This document shows, piece by piece, positions 42,703 to 52,304 of a stretch of 64,000 nt of DNA. Position numbers and translations under genes: made by a program. The stretch is taken from assembly GCA_030427245.1 (NCBI GenBank), contig JAUHXA010000032.1, forward strand, positions 1 to 64,000, given 5' to 3'. Under the pieces are notes generated by a model. That model did not search any database and was not told the origin of the DNA. It worked only from the letters and a program-made list of their open reading frames with translations. The first letter of the stretch is position 1. The number at the start of each line of letters is the position of its first letter. Source of the stretch: Bacteroidia bacterium. GTDB taxonomy: Bacteria; Bacteroidota; Bacteroidia; Chitinophagales; UBA2359.

Positions 42703-44229
42703 ATGCTCGGACACCTAAAACCTTCTCTTTGCAGCCTTGGAAATGAAAACAAAGTAGCCTACCGTACGCTTTACTGCTCGATATGTGCCAGTTTGCGAGA
42801 CCAATACAGTTTGCCATATAGTCTGTTCATCAACAATGAATTGACGCTTGTTTTATTGGCATTGAAGCCCTTCTATGAAGGAGAATTGATTGCCAAACAA
42901 ACACCTTGCCCAGCTGCAGCATTTACCCAAAAAAATCCAGCCGCCAGCCACCCCGCCATTGATATTGCCGCAAAGTTATCCGTTCTGTTGGGTTGGATAA
43001 AAGTCGTGGATTGGGAAACCGACCAACCCAAATTCTACAAAAAATACCTCCGAAAAATTCTCCATCGAAAGGTACAACAAACCATTCCCCAAATCAGTGA
43101 GGGTTTCCAAAAAGTCATTGAGGAATACCTATTTCTTACCAAAACCAATGCGACGAACGAACAGCAAGTGCGCCATTATTCGGGATTGCTTTCACGCCAT
43201 GTAGTATTGGAAGTTGGAAGGGAGACAGCAGTGGGAGAGGAGGGATTGAAGGAATTGGCGGCTTTGTTTGAAATGAGTGGAGAGGTGATTGCCATTGCAG
43301 ATCACCTGATTGACCTGGATGAGGATATGCTTCAAAATCAACACAACCCCATTGTATTTCGGTCAGAACAAGAAAAAATCAGCCTTGCAGAAGCCTATTA
43401 TTACTACCTCCAAACCTGCAACCGCATTACAATTGGCTGTTTGGAACAGTTGGCAATTCTTTCTAAAAAAGGCATCATTGAAGATTCCTTCAAGGTAGCT
43501 ATGCAGCAATCTTTCCGAAGTATTGACCGCCAAATTCGACAAAAACGCCCCGCTTTTTTAGCCGATACTACCGAATTTGTAGGAGGATTGAAAATAGCTC
43601 ATCAGGATTGTGGCAGTGCTGCAATGGAAGGGTGTAGTTGTGCCACACAGCAAGGCGAAATGGCGACTTCTTACATAGCAGGAGCTTGCCCCTGTGACCA
43701 ATGCTGCAATGCCTGTGGAGGCTGCTGCAAAGGAGGAGGCGATTGCTGCAATGGTTGTGGAAATGGCTGTGGGCAGTGTTGTGGAAACTGCAATAACTGT
43801 TGCAGCGGGTGTAATAATTCTTGTGGAAGTTGCGGCAAAAGTTGTGACGGTTTGTGTGGAGGCTGCAATAGTTGTTGTGACAGTTGCAATGACTGTTTGG
43901 GAGTTTGTGACAACGGTTGTTGCAGAACTTGTGATACCTGTACGAGCTGCAATTGCTGCGATAACTCACCCACAACTACCCCGCCGGAGGGTTTTGAAAT
44001 GCCTACTTCTACTACTGATACCCTACAAGTTAGTCAGATGGAATTTCGTCAAATTATCCAAAAAATTGAAGGGAAAACCTCCAAAGATATCATCGAATGG
44101 AAAAATGTTTTCGACAGTTTGCAGCAATATGACCCCGCTGCTCTTCGACCTGTTTTTGATCACCTTCAAAGTATGCAAGATGTCAGCGTAGAGGAAATGA
44201 ATGATTTGATGAACCGATTGAAGAAGTAA
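42703..44229 (+). CDS. DUF5685-like protein with extreme Cys-rich insertion
   Basis: This is a 508-residue protein. The N-terminal about 290 residues are helical and start LGHLKPSLCSLGNENKVAYR, then TLYCSICASLRDQYSLPYSL, as in the DUF5685 family (CxxC near residue 26, HP near 85). A region at residues 329-419 holds 34 cysteines in 91 residues, as CC, CxxC and CxxxC units separated by Gly, Asn and Asp. No long hydrophobic or signal segment is present, so the protein is probably cytoplasmic, where this many thiols suggests metal binding. An acidic helical tail (MEFRQIIQKIEGKTSKDI and beyond) ends it. The function is not known. Confidence 0.85.
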   Translation: MLGHLKPSLCSLGNENKVAYRTLYCSICASLRDQYSLPYSLFINNELTLVLLALKPFYEGELIAKQTPCPAAAFTQKNPAASHPAIDIAAKLSVLLGWIKVVDWETDQPKFYKKYLRKILHRKVQQTIPQISEGFQKVIEEYLFLTKTNATNEQQVRHYSGLLSRHVVLEVGRETAVGEEGLKELAALFEMSGEVIAIADHLIDLDEDMLQNQHNPIVFRSEQEKISLAEAYYYYLQTCNRITIGCLEQLAILSKKGIIEDSFKVAMQQSFRSIDRQIRQKRPAFLADTTEFVGGLKIAHQDCGSAAMEGCSCATQQGEMATSYIAGACPCDQCCNACGGCCKGGGDCCNGCGNGCGQCCGNCNNCCSGCNNSCGSCGKSCDGLCGGCNSCCDSCNDCLGVCDNGCCRTCDTCTSCNCCDNSPTTTPPEGFEMPTSTTDTLQVSQMEFRQIIQKIEGKTSKDIIEWKNVFDSLQQYDPAALRPVFDHLQSMQDVSVEEMNDLMNRLKK

Positions 44230-44276
44230 ATTGAAGCCTATATCTCATATCTTACTTCTGACTTCATTTACTCAGG

Positions 44277-44984
44277 TCAAATAAAATTCAATTTCTTCAT
44301 CAATGATTCCTTACTGCGTCGACTGATGGGAAGTATTTTGTCTTTTATCAAAACGGAATGGTCTTCAATGTCCACAATCCTACTCAAATTAATGATGTAT
44401 TTACGATGAATTTTGTGGAATCTTTCGGACGGAAGGCGTGCTTCAATTTTCTTCAAAGTTGAGTGAACTGTGTACACTTCTTTCAGCGTGATAAATTTTG
44501 CATAATCTCCCACAGATTCAATCCATAGAATATCACTCATATTGAGTTTGGTAAGTCTGCCTTCTTCCTTCAAAAACAGGCTTTCATGTTCGGTGTTCGA
44601 TAAAGTTGAGGTGCTTGGAGAAGAGTTATTTTTCTCGTAAATAGCATTTGCTTTGTGGACTGCTTTCAAAAAACGAGGATAGGAAACGGGTTTTATTAAA
44701 TAGTCTGTTACATTATGTTCAAAAGCCTCTAATGCAAAGGTTTTGTCAGAAGTAGTAAAAATGATTTGAGGAAGTTGTCGCATAGTTCGGACAAACTCAA
44801 TGCCCGTTAGATTGGGCATGTGTATATCCAAGAAGATTAAATCAATGTCGTGGTTTTGAAGATGTATAAGAGCTTCCGTAGCATTGTTACATTCTCCTAC
44901 AATCGTAATAAAATCGACCTTTGTACACATTTTTAGAAGCATGCAACGAGAAATAGACTCATCATCAACAATTAAACAATTCAT
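44277..44984 (-). CDS. LytTR-family response regulator
   Basis: This 235-residue protein has an N-terminal receiver at 1-118: acidic pair D7-D8, phosphoacceptor D53 in LIFLDIHMP, TTSDKTFALEA and the conserved Lys in YLIKPVSY. The C-terminal LytTR DNA-binding domain lies at about 132-235 (LFLKEEGRLTKLNMSDILWI, ERFHKIHRKYIINL, LPISRRSKESLMKKL). Such regulators bind paired direct repeats upstream of target genes. Its start overlaps the HPt gene stop by 4 nt (ATGA), so the two are co-translated. No histidine kinase is adjacent. Confidence 0.95.
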   Translation of the reverse strand: MNCLIVDDESISRCMLLKMCTKVDFITIVGECNNATEALIHLQNHDIDLIFLDIHMPNLTGIEFVRTMRQLPQIIFTTSDKTFALEAFEHNVTDYLIKPVSYPRFLKAVHKANAIYEKNNSSPSTSTLSNTEHESLFLKEEGRLTKLNMSDILWIESVGDYAKFITLKEVYTVHSTLKKIEARLPSERFHKIHRKYIINLSRIVDIEDHSVLIKDKILPISRRSKESLMKKLNFI

Positions 44985-45364
44985 TTGGTGTGTTTTAATA
45001 GTTCAGTATTGGCTAAGAATACACTTTTGCGTAATATTTTAAAGAAGAGGTTGATTTTTTTTGGAAGTTGAGAAAGGTTTGTTCTTTTTCTTAAACTGAC
45101 TTCAATAAAATCAGCCAATCGCCAAGCTTGCTTTACTCCAAGAACGCGAATTTTTGACTTCAATTCATGGACTAAATCAGCTGCAACTTTATACTTTCTT
45201 GCTTTCAATGCGTGTTGAATATTATGTGCCAAACTGGGAACTTCACGCAAGTAAATGACCAATACTTCACACTCAAAAGCAATATCTCCTTCGGATATTT
45301 GATGGAGATAGCTTAAGTCCAAATAGCTGGAGTTTGCTCCTGAATTTGTAGTTTGAATAGGCAT
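44981..45364 (-). CDS. HPt-domain phosphotransfer protein
   Basis: This 127-residue all-helical protein has the HPt core LVHELKSKIRVLGVKQAW. His66 is the likely phospho-accepting residue, followed by the K-x-x-x-x-x-LG spacing of the family. The N-terminal YLHQISEGDIAFECEVLVIY is also standard. It would carry phosphate between a hybrid histidine kinase and the LytTR regulator encoded directly downstream with a 4-nt overlap. The kinase must be elsewhere in the genome. Confidence 0.9.
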   Translation of the reverse strand: MPIQTTNSGANSSYLDLSYLHQISEGDIAFECEVLVIYLREVPSLAHNIQHALKARKYKVAADLVHELKSKIRVLGVKQAWRLADFIEVSLRKRTNLSQLPKKINLFFKILRKSVFLANTELLKHTK

Positions 45365-45793
45365 ATTTTGAATACTTTTGTGTGATGCATTTTGTGTGTA
45401 TATATTTAACCGTCAATTCCTATGCCATAACGCCTAAAGCTTTGACAGAGAAAAGTCATTTTTTTGAGCATAGTAAAACTTTTGATGGGTTTTTTCGTAT
45501 TCAAGCTTACCTTCTGAAAACATATAAATATTAATGTAGTGCATATAGCTATGTTTGTTATTTTTTTATGCAAACATCGCTTGTTCTGTATATACAGCGT
45601 AACATCATAGTGGCAAGGAAAAATAATAACACAAAAAGTCTTAAATATATAATATTGCGGATGTTCAAATGTCATGAAAATATCAAAATAATGTCATTAA
45701 AAAGTATTTGTGGTATGGAAATTGTGTATGCAAGCATAGACCACTGAATGAAAATGTATTCCTAAAACCCTAAAATCCATCTCTTGATTAAAA
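45365..45793. other. Gene-free divergent region
   Basis: I see no convincing gene. A 12-bp palindrome, CTGTATATACAG (45586-45597), is present but isolated. An 89-codon minus-strand frame (45406-45675) has a random-looking composition and was rejected. Promoters for the HPt operon and for the kinase-LRR gene must lie here. Confidence 0.4.
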
Positions 45794-48700
45794 TTGTGTC
45801 ATGTGAATCAATCTACTCAAAATCTCGCAATAGGAACTACTTTATACAATGGCAAATATCGCATCGAAAGTGTGATGGAAGAAGGGGGACTGGGTATCAC
45901 TTACAAAGCGACTTCTATACAGTTAGGGATATATGTTACGGTCAAAGAATTGTATTTGGTAGGCAAGTGTAATAGGAACGAAAATCAGGAAGTAGTTGTC
46001 AAAAGCAACTTAGCCTCCAAAAGATTTGAAGACTACAAAGTGAAATTTGTAGCAGAGGGGCGTGCTTTAGCCCAATTCAAACATCCCAACTTAATCCAAG
46101 TAAGAGACATTGTAGAAGAAAACAACACGGTCTATCTTATTATGGATTATGTAGAAGAACAAACGCTTGAAGTGTATGTTCGAGAACGAGAGAACCTGCC
46201 AGAAGAAGAAGCCCTTATTCATATTCGACAAGTTGCCAATGCCCTTCAAGAAGTACACAAAAAAGGGCTACTTCACAAAGATGTGCGTCCTTCCAATATA
46301 TTGATTACAAAAAAAGGGAAACCCGTCTTAGTAGGCATGGGAATGACAGGACAGTTCGTCCAACAACCTGAAGAAACAGGCGTACAAGCTCCCAATTATG
46401 CTCCAATGGAGCAGTACATTGCTCAATATACAAAAAAAGACGATTCTGGACCTTATTCTGATGTATATGGAATCGCTGCGACATTGTACTATTGTCTCAT
46501 CGGCGAACACCCGAGTAGTGCTATCAATAGACAACACGAAGATCTAACTCCCCCCAAACACATTAATGATTCCATATCGGATGCCACCAATCAAGCTGTA
46601 TTGAAAGGAATGGCGGAGAAAGCAGAGAATCGTTACCAAACAATGGAGGAGTTTATCAATGCTATTACGGATAAAAACAACCTTCAGAATCAATCCGCAT
46701 TGCCAACTGGGACTCGTTTGTTGGGCGGAAAATATCGTATAGACAAAGTAATGGGATATGGAGGCTTTGGTATCACCTACCAAGCTACACTCCTTAGTCT
46801 CAATTCTCGATTGGTCATCAAAGAGTTATTCTTGCCAGGCTATTGTGCAAGAGACGAACAAAACAAGGTGGTCTTGTTGTCTTTGTCTCAATTTGATTTT
46901 AACGAATTCAAGCGAAATTTTGCAGAAGAAGGAAAGAAGCTTGCGCAAGTCAGCCATCCCAATATTGTAAAGGTACAGGATGTCATTGAAGAAAACAATA
47001 CGGTTTATTTAGTAACCGACTATGTGGAAGGACATCCTCTTCAAGACTACATTGACAAAAAAGGCCCTATTTCTGAAGCCGAAGGGTTGATCTATATTCG
47101 ACAAATAGGAGAAGGCTTAGCAGCTCTTCATAACATAGGGGTGTTGCACAAAGATATACGACCCGCTAACCTCATTATCACTCGCTCCAAACAAGCGGTA
47201 TTGGTGGGATTGGGAATCAATAAAGAAAAGTTTCCGAACAATAACAATTCGCAAGCCATGGGATTTGCTCCATTGGAGCATTATTCCGCCGAAATGAATT
47301 TGGACCGTTATTCTGATGTCTATTCTTTGGCAGCTACTTTGTATTATGCGCTTATAGGCGCACGTCCTGTGAGTGCCTTTGATCGTTACTACAAGAATGT
47401 CTCACTGCTAAAAGACCTCAATCCCGAAATCAGCGACAAGACGAGTAATGCCGTAAACAAAGGCATTGCCATGAAAGCTTCGGAAAGGTATCAACAAATA
47501 GAAGACTTTCTGTCAGACTTGGAGGAGATAAATCCTGCTGTACTGTATAGAAAGCGTCGTCTTCAATGGGCGATTGCTGCTTCCTTGATACTGCTAATAA
47601 GCACTGTCTTGTACTTCGTGAACAAAGAAGAACCCATCCCAAAAATCACTCTTGAAGAGTACGGCAAGTACATGGAAGTGGCAGAAGGGTTGGTAGAAAA
47701 TGGGCATTATCACAAGGCTGTGAGGTATTACGATGGAATTTTGAAGGTCAAAAAAAATGACAAAGAAGTATTAGAGGCCAAATCTTATGCTCAATATGGA
47801 GAAAGCTTCAATGAAGTTTGGTGGAAAGAATTGGATAAAGAATGGCAAGAAATATTTCGGAAAAAGGCGGGTTTTGAAGGAGATCCTACCGAGCAAGATT
47901 TGAAAACTCTCTTTGAACTGCAAGAATTGTATTGCTACGATACCAGCATCAAAACGTTGGATCCTCTGAAAAACATGATCAATTTGCAACGATTGGGATG
48001 TTACAATACGCCTATCAAAAATTTGGAGGCATTGAAGCAGCTCAAAGAATTGGTCGTATTGGATTGTTCCAATACACTGATCAACAACTTAGACCCGATT
48101 GTGAATCTTCGAAAACTTAAAACGGTAGATTTTTCTAATACCCAAATCAAAGACCTCGAACCTCTCGAAAGTTTGGTTGAGTTGGAGGAAGTTTATGCCA
48201 TTAGCACAGCAGTAGAAGACATCAGTTCTCTATCTAACCTAGTAAATTTGAAAAAATTACACATTCCCAAAACGCCTGTTAGTAGTCTTCAACCTATTGA
48301 AGGACTGAAAAATCTTCAAGAACTCTACTGCTACAATACACAAATAAGCGATTTGACTCCTCTATCAAGTTTAGAACAATTACATACACTTCACTGCTAT
48401 AAGACCTCTATAAACGAATTGCAGCCTCTTGCCAATTTGACTAATTTGAAGGAATTACACTGCTACAATACGCCAGTGAACAATTTAGAACCTTTGAAGG
48501 GGCTTCAAAATTTGCGGGTATTGTATGTTCAAAATACACAAATCAACGATATTAGTGCAATAGGTTCTTTGACCAATTTGATTTACCTTAAAAGCTACAA
48601 TACTTTGGTGAGTAATCTGCAACCTTTGGTAAACTTGAAGAAATTAAAGGAATTGAATTGTTCTAAAACTCAAATAAGCAGTTTGGCTCCCTTGAAATCT

Positions 48701-49093
48701 TTGACAAGTTTAGAGCGGTTGGATATTTCAAAATCGCAAGTGAACAGTCTCAAGGATTTGAAAAACTTGAAGAACCTTATGAACCTTCAATGTAACAGCA
48801 CTCGCATCACCAAATTAGATCCTATCCGCAACTTGACCAACCTACAAGAATTAAACTGCTCTAATACAGCTATTACGAGTATTGAAGCGATTGGAAGTTT
48901 GGTAAACCTTCAAAAATTGTCGACTGCCAATACACAGATTACCAGCTTTGAACCCATCAGCAATCTCCGCAATTTGCAGACATTAAGGTGTGAGGGAACT
49001 GCTGTAACCAATCTGACTCCCCTCGAAAATTTACCCAATTTGAAAGATGTAGATTGTGTAGGAAAAGAAGCGATTACTGACAATTTGGATTAG
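45794..49093 (+). CDS. Tandem kinase-like (pseudokinase) receptor with TM helix and LRR domain
   Basis: This is a 1099-residue protein with two Ser/Thr-kinase-fold domains (about 20-290 and 310-580). Each has a Gly-loop (EEGGLGITY; GYGGFGITY), the VAIK Lys (K51, K343), an alpha-C Glu and a catalytic loop HKDVRPSN or HKDIRPAN (D163, D454). In both, the DFG motif at the expected place is GMG (181-183) or GLG (472-474), so the metal-binding Asp is gone. APMEQY/APLEHY and DVYGIAATLYY or DVYSLAATLYY follow. Next come a TM helix at about 592-611, a TPR-like pair, and about 17 internalin-type 22-residue LRRs (L-PL-xL-xLxxLxCxNTxI). The LRRs would be outside the membrane. The 3' end overlaps the convergent DUF4249 gene by 20 nt. 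Confidence 0.9.
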   Translation: MCHVNQSTQNLAIGTTLYNGKYRIESVMEEGGLGITYKATSIQLGIYVTVKELYLVGKCNRNENQEVVVKSNLASKRFEDYKVKFVAEGRALAQFKHPNLIQVRDIVEENNTVYLIMDYVEEQTLEVYVRERENLPEEEALIHIRQVANALQEVHKKGLLHKDVRPSNILITKKGKPVLVGMGMTGQFVQQPEETGVQAPNYAPMEQYIAQYTKKDDSGPYSDVYGIAATLYYCLIGEHPSSAINRQHEDLTPPKHINDSISDATNQAVLKGMAEKAENRYQTMEEFINAITDKNNLQNQSALPTGTRLLGGKYRIDKVMGYGGFGITYQATLLSLNSRLVIKELFLPGYCARDEQNKVVLLSLSQFDFNEFKRNFAEEGKKLAQVSHPNIVKVQDVIEENNTVYLVTDYVEGHPLQDYIDKKGPISEAEGLIYIRQIGEGLAALHNIGVLHKDIRPANLIITRSKQAVLVGLGINKEKFPNNNNSQAMGFAPLEHYSAEMNLDRYSDVYSLAATLYYALIGARPVSAFDRYYKNVSLLKDLNPEISDKTSNAVNKGIAMKASERYQQIEDFLSDLEEINPAVLYRKRRLQWAIAASLILLISTVLYFVNKEEPIPKITLEEYGKYMEVAEGLVENGHYHKAVRYYDGILKVKKNDKEVLEAKSYAQYGESFNEVWWKELDKEWQEIFRKKAGFEGDPTEQDLKTLFELQELYCYDTSIKTLDPLKNMINLQRLGCYNTPIKNLEALKQLKELVVLDCSNTLINNLDPIVNLRKLKTVDFSNTQIKDLEPLESLVELEEVYAISTAVEDISSLSNLVNLKKLHIPKTPVSSLQPIEGLKNLQELYCYNTQISDLTPLSSLEQLHTLHCYKTSINELQPLANLTNLKELHCYNTPVNNLEPLKGLQNLRVLYVQNTQINDISAIGSLTNLIYLKSYNTLVSNLQPLVNLKKLKELNCSKTQISSLAPLKSLTSLERLDISKSQVNSLKDLKNLKNLMNLQCNSTRITKLDPIRNLTNLQELNCSNTAITSIEAIGSLVNLQKLSTANTQITSFEPISNLRNLQTLRCEGTAVTNLTPLENLPNLKDVDCVGKEAITDNLD

Positions 49094-50141
49094 GATTTTC
49101 GGGGTCCCGAGCAAAATTCAAATGTCCTGTTACATCGCCACAAGCAATCAAATCAATTGTAGTTGCCAATACAGGAACGTCATTAATCTCTTTTCTGAAT
49201 CGAGAAGTGAATAAACCTACGCCATTTTCAACATTGGTGTAAGTGGGTTGTGCTTGACTGGAAGTAATTCCAAACTGAGCAAGAGCGACTTGATTGAAGG
49301 TGAGAAAATCTTCTGAGCCTGCCCAAATTGTAAAATCTAAGTCTCCAACAACTCTTTCGATGACTTCTGAATCTGCTTCAATGTTGTTTGCCAAGAAGGA
49401 CAAAAAGCGATCTGAAGACAATTCTACTTTTATGGCACCTCCTGTGGTGGCAAGGTCATCTGTTTGACCATTTGTGAGTGCATCCCACTTGATGCGTTTT
49501 GATTCTGTTACATCTTCGCCATTTATCTTGCGAGTTTCGGTGTAATTGAAGTACAAGTCAACATCATAGATTGCAGCATTTTCGGCAGGAGTCCAAAACA
49601 AATTGTAATCGGTCAAAAAGCTCACACTGATTTCTGGATTGGGCCGAGAGACAGCGAAATCTTTAACCATATTGGTTTCGCTGCTGACCACATTTCCAGC
49701 AGGAGTGTTGATAACCAAACGATACGTGCGGTTTTCATTGATAGGAGTGGTGGTTTTGTAGAGAAAATAGGGGCTGGTAGCAAATACTCCTCCCTCTTTT
49801 ACAATTCCCTCATCGTCTGCACTTACCTTTTGAAGCGTAATGGTCTTGTCGAGAATAAGATTGCCATTGCTCTGTGTTCGATATTCTTCTAAAGTAGCTC
49901 TAAGCGCTTCGCCATTTGAGTTGTGGTAAAGTGAATCTCCTATTTGTGCGAGTTCTAAGGCATTGGTGTCTTCACTCAAAAAAGCTTTTTGGATGCGAAT
50001 GTACTGCACATCGTCTTGTGGATTGAGCAGTCCATAAACAATAGTGATTTCTTTCCAGTCAGAATTTACATCAAAGTCAGTAGAGCAAGCACTTATACCC
50101 AAGATAAGAGTTAAAATAAGAGGGATAAACAATTTTTTCAT
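49074..50141 (-). CDS. DUF4249 lipoprotein
   Basis: This is a 355-residue protein with a lipobox at LILGISACS. The DUF4249 pattern follows: EITIVYGLLNPQDDVQYIRI, then KAFLSEDTNALELAQIGDSL, YHNSNGEALRATLEEYR and TYRLVINTPAGNVVSSET, then a beta-sandwich and YTNVENGVGLFTSRFRKE. Family members are outer-membrane-associated and usually encoded just after a TonB-dependent receptor, whose uptake they are thought to assist. Here no receptor is adjacent, and the gene stands alone between the kinase-LRR gene and panB. Confidence 0.92.
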   Translation of the reverse strand: MKKLFIPLILTLILGISACSTDFDVNSDWKEITIVYGLLNPQDDVQYIRIQKAFLSEDTNALELAQIGDSLYHNSNGEALRATLEEYRTQSNGNLILDKTITLQKVSADDEGIVKEGGVFATSPYFLYKTTTPINENRTYRLVINTPAGNVVSSETNMVKDFAVSRPNPEISVSFLTDYNLFWTPAENAAIYDVDLYFNYTETRKINGEDVTESKRIKWDALTNGQTDDLATTGGAIKVELSSDRFLSFLANNIEADSEVIERVVGDLDFTIWAGSEDFLTFNQVALAQFGITSSQAQPTYTNVENGVGLFTSRFRKEINDVPVLATTIDLIACGDVTGHLNFARDPENPNPNCQ

Positions 50142-50379
50142 GTCGAAAGACGGATTTTTATTACTTTGTGAAATAAAAGCAAACAGTTAAAAAAAATAAA
50201 TTTGCGATTTGGTTGTCAACCTTTCCCTTGGTAATTCAATGAGATTTTAATTCACTATTAATTCTGTCTCAAAGATAACAGGATTATGTAGATTCTCAAT
50301 TGCCTAATTTCGTTAAAATTGGTTAAGCAGCCATTTAGCAAGTAAACTAACAATTCATTAGACTACAAGAATTCTAAAC

Positions 50380-51201
50380 ATGTCTGTACACAGAAAAATA
50401 CAAACGAAGAGAGTAACCACCAATACCCTATTGGCAATGAAGGAAGTAGGTGAAAAAATTTCGATGCTTACCGCTTATGATTATTCCTTGGCGAAGATAG
50501 TAGATGCCGCAGGAGTGGATGTAATATTGGTCGGAGACTCGGCTTCCAACGTAATGGCAGGTCACGAAACGACCTTGCCGATAACCCTCGACCAAATGAT
50601 TTATCACGCTTCGTCGGTTGTCAAGGCGGTCAAAAGAGCCTTGGTTGTAGTGGATTTGCCTTTTGGTTCTTATCAGGGGGATTCTAAAAAAGCCCTAAGT
50701 TCAGCGGTTCAAATCATGAAGGAATCGGGTGGTCATGCCATCAAAATGGAAGGAGGGAAGGAAATTAAGGATTCTATCGAACGAGTATTGTCGGCAGGTG
50801 TGCCTGTGATGGGACATTTAGGACTGACCCCTCAATCAATTTACAAGTTCGGTACTTATGCAGTGAGAGCTAAAAAACGAGACGAGGCGGAACAACTGCT
50901 CAAGGATGCCAAAATGCTCGAAAAAACGGGTTGTTTTGGAATCGTATTGGAGAAAATTCCTGCTGAATTGGGTAAAAAAGTGGCCGAATTGGTGTCTATT
51001 CCTGTGATAGGTATTGGAGGAGGAGGTCATGTCGACGGACAGGTTTTAGTACTACACGATATGTTGGGTATCACCGTTGATTTTTCTCCCCGATTTTTGC
51101 GTCGCTATCTGAACTTATTTGAGGATATAAAAGGTGCCGTTGGAAGCTATATTGAAGATGTGAAATCGGGCGATTTTCCGAATGAAAAGGAGCAGTATTA
51201 A
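50380..51201 (+). CDS. panB: 3-methyl-2-oxobutanoate hydroxymethyltransferase
   Basis: This 273-residue TIM-barrel enzyme has [40 protein letters not shown] (Mg-binding Asp), [11 protein letters not shown] (second Asp), AIKMEGG (Glu), [24 protein letters not shown] (catalytic Glu), PVIGIGGGG and [11 protein letters not shown]. It adds a hydroxymethyl group from methylene-THF to ketoisovalerate, the first committed step to pantothenate and CoA. The length is normal. It is monocistronic, with a perfect 15-bp terminator stem downstream. panC and panD are not in the window. Confidence 0.97.
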   Translation: MSVHRKIQTKRVTTNTLLAMKEVGEKISMLTAYDYSLAKIVDAAGVDVILVGDSASNVMAGHETTLPITLDQMIYHASSVVKAVKRALVVVDLPFGSYQGDSKKALSSAVQIMKESGGHAIKMEGGKEIKDSIERVLSAGVPVMGHLGLTPQSIYKFGTYAVRAKKRDEAEQLLKDAKMLEKTGCFGIVLEKIPAELGKKVAELVSIPVIGIGGGGHVDGQVLVLHDMLGITVDFSPRFLRRYLNLFEDIKGAVGSYIEDVKSGDFPNEKEQY

Positions 51202-51264
51202 AAACTTCTTTCGTCGAAAGTCCAAAATAATCATTCAAGTAATCTACCTACATTTCGCAGCTCT

Positions 51265-51302
51265 AAACATAAAATTTTGTTTATCAAAATTTTATGTTTT
51301 TG
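51265..51302 (+). terminator. Rho-independent terminator of panB
   Basis: AAACATAAAATTTTG (51265-51279) and CAAAATTTTATGTTT (51285-51299) form a perfect 15-bp AT-rich stem with a 5-nt loop, followed by T. Confidence 0.8.
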
Positions 51303-51372
51303 CCTTCCAATATTTCAACTACCCAAATGATTGTTTATCTGTGACATTTGAAATATCTGCGAAATCTGTGAT

Positions 51373-52299
51373 CTAATCTGCCCTTGCGCCTTTCTTGCCT
51401 TCTGTTCGATTATCGTAGTGTCGAAGCGTAGGATAAGCAAAGTCAATATTGTCGTGTTTGGCAAATTCATCGAGAATGGACTCCCAAAGTAATTCTGAAC
51501 TGCCCCTTCGGTTGCGAGGGGGAGTTAGGTAGCGAATAGTCAGCAAGATGCCACTATCTTTGACCGTCATATAAACCCTTGGAGTTAGCTTAGTGTACAT
51601 AATCATATATTTTTCAGCCGCTTTGCGAAGTTTGTAACGAGCCTGTTCACTCACATCCAGCGTTTGATCATTTACAATTGTTTCGAGAATCTCCTTTGCT
51701 TTTTTCCAATCACTTTCAAAGGTGACTAGGATGGGAATCTCGTGCCATATATAGGTAAAACCTCTGGTATAGTTAGCAACCGAATCATAGAAAACTTTTG
51801 CATTTGGAATGTGTATAATTCGTCCTGTACTTTGGTCGGCATCTACCCAATTCCCAATTTCATTGAGTGTAAACTGAAAAATACGTAGGTCAATGACATC
51901 GCCAGCGTGCCCAGAAATTTCTATTCTATCTCCGACTTCAAAAGGTTTGCGAAACAGGATAAAAACCCAGCCTGCAATGTTTACGATTGGGTCTTTTAAG
52001 GCAATCGCAATGCCCGCCGAAAGCAAACCCAAATAAGTCGCCACCAATTCAAAGCCCTGAAACCAAATATGCCCCACACCTATAATTCCTATAAAAAACA
52101 AGAAATAGGTAATCGTATTGCGTAACCAATAGCTTGAACGAACATCCTTATTGAAGCGAGTGACCAATTTAATCAACCCCTTGCGAATAAGCATCAAGAC
52201 CAAAATAATGAGGATGGATTTGAAGATGTTTTGCTGCATGTCAAAGCTGAAACCAAGTATGGTTTCTATCCACTTGCTGATCTGTGTAACGGTTTGCAT
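51373..52299 (-). CDS. MscS-family mechanosensitive channel
   Basis: This is a 308-residue protein with three N-terminal membrane helices. The pore-lining helix and its follow-on read LGLLSAGIAIALKDPIVNIAG, the beta domain FRKPFEVGDRIEISGHAGDV, then IDLRIFQFTLNEI and RIIHIPNAKVF, followed by a C-terminal alpha/beta domain. This is the core MscS layout and would release osmolytes on hypo-osmotic shock. It is the last gene of a RidA-DUF1295-MscS operon and begins 5 nt after the DUF1295 stop. Confidence 0.94.
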   Translation of the reverse strand: MQTVTQISKWIETILGFSFDMQQNIFKSILIILVLMLIRKGLIKLVTRFNKDVRSSYWLRNTITYFLFFIGIIGVGHIWFQGFELVATYLGLLSAGIAIALKDPIVNIAGWVFILFRKPFEVGDRIEISGHAGDVIDLRIFQFTLNEIGNWVDADQSTGRIIHIPNAKVFYDSVANYTRGFTYIWHEIPILVTFESDWKKAKEILETIVNDQTLDVSEQARYKLRKAAEKYMIMYTKLTPRVYMTVKDSGILLTIRYLTPPRNRRGSSELLWESILDEFAKHDNIDFAYPTLRHYDNRTEGKKGARAD

Positions 52300-52304
52300 A
52301 AAAT

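Noticed and set aside
43568-43975. Long minus-strand frames (135 and 100 codons) opposite the Cys-rich region
   Set aside because: They are antisense shadows of the repeated TGC/TGT-GGA/AAT codons and give His/Asn- or Gln/Leu-rich nonsense. The plus-strand gene explains the region fully.
45586-45597. 12-bp palindrome CTGTATATACAG
   Set aside because: An isolated short AT-centred palindrome in AT-rich DNA can arise by chance. It is not at a recognised promoter box.
45406-45675. 89-codon minus-strand frame upstream of the kinase-LRR gene
   Set aside because: Composition is random-looking with many Ile/Cys/Phe, there is no domain or upstream signal, and the stretch fits a divergent promoter region.
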